Assembly (NCBI GenBank): GCA_022728415.1
Contig: JAIJJM010000137.1
Coordinates: 1 to 6,180 of the forward strand
Reading direction: 5' to 3'
From: Collinsella sp.
Lineage (GTDB): Bacteria; Actinomycetota; Coriobacteriia; Coriobacteriales; Coriobacteriaceae
Length of the DNA stretch: 6,180 nt
Of this stretch, positions 6,076 through 6,180 are shown in pieces; the stretch's first letter is position 1, and each line of letters begins with the position of its first letter. The position numbers and the translations under genes were made by a program. The notes beneath the pieces are model-generated. The model made no database searches. It worked only from the letters and a program-made list of their open reading frames with translations, and was not told the origin of the DNA.

Positions 6076-6180
6076 CTATGCCATCCCCTCGATAATCTTG
6101 GCAAGTTTTGCCGCCTGCTCGGACGCCGTTCCGTCAACGGCCTCGCACGTTTGGTCGCGGTCGGGCACAAACGACCGCAC
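6076..6180 (-). CDS. etfB: Electron transfer flavoprotein beta subunit, C-terminal end, partial
   Basis: The last 34 residues of a minus-strand gene end at TAG 6078-6076, immediately before the ATG of etfA (TAGATG). The frame is open from the window edge and ends GTASEQAAKLAKIIEGMA. This resembles the EtfB terminus, where a short G-x-x-x-E-x-A-x-x-L helix follows the dinucleotide-binding core. The call rests mainly on position, since etfB normally precedes etfA in one operon, with the weak tail similarity as support. The features that would show a bifurcating-type flavin site lie outside the window. Confidence 0.75.
   Translation of the reverse strand: MRSFVPDRDQTCEAVDGTASEQAAKLAKIIEGMA

Overview
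This GC-rich window reads as ordinary chromosome of an anaerobic, gut-type actinobacterium. My best guess is Coriobacteriia, for example a Collinsella-like organism. The guess rests on the GC-rich coding style, the Collinsella-like look of several proteins, and an ETF alpha subunit carrying a ferredoxin domain. It is an inference, not a database match. No mobile element, CRISPR array, tRNA or rRNA was recognised.

Layout, left to right. Positions 1-295 (+) hold the 3' end of purL (purine synthesis), followed by a perfect 12-bp hairpin plus T-run terminator at 332-368. Positions 394-1329 (+) encode a 10-helix EamA/DMT permease. A short convergent spacer (1330-1424) follows. A membrane-anchored diguanylate cyclase (7TM plus GGDEF) lies on the minus strand at 1425-2567. 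Upstream of it, a hairpin (2666-2709) separates it from a KdgT-family 2-keto-3-deoxygluconate permease (2755-3777, minus). A 283-bp divergent spacer (3778-4060) then leads to an HD-domain phosphohydrolase (4061-4873, +). That gene converges on, and overlaps by 4 bp, an etfA gene (4870-6075, minus). The 3' end of etfB (6076-6180, minus) sits directly upstream of etfA.

How the genes relate. Only etfB-etfA is clearly an operon: the etfB stop codon abuts the etfA start codon. These two subunits form an electron transfer flavoprotein whose alpha subunit has two predicted [4Fe-4S] clusters, as in the CarE and LctC proteins of anaerobes. The other genes look like independent units: purine synthesis, efflux or metabolite export, c-di-GMP signalling, sugar-acid uptake, and a nucleotidase-like HD enzyme.

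No novel multi-gene system is evident. Points worth a second look are the ferredoxin-fused EtfA, the I-site-less GGDEF enzyme, the terminator/promoter overlap at 2657-2709, a dyad upstream of kdgT, stop codons that overlap within a CTAG, and the absence of TGA among seven stop codons.
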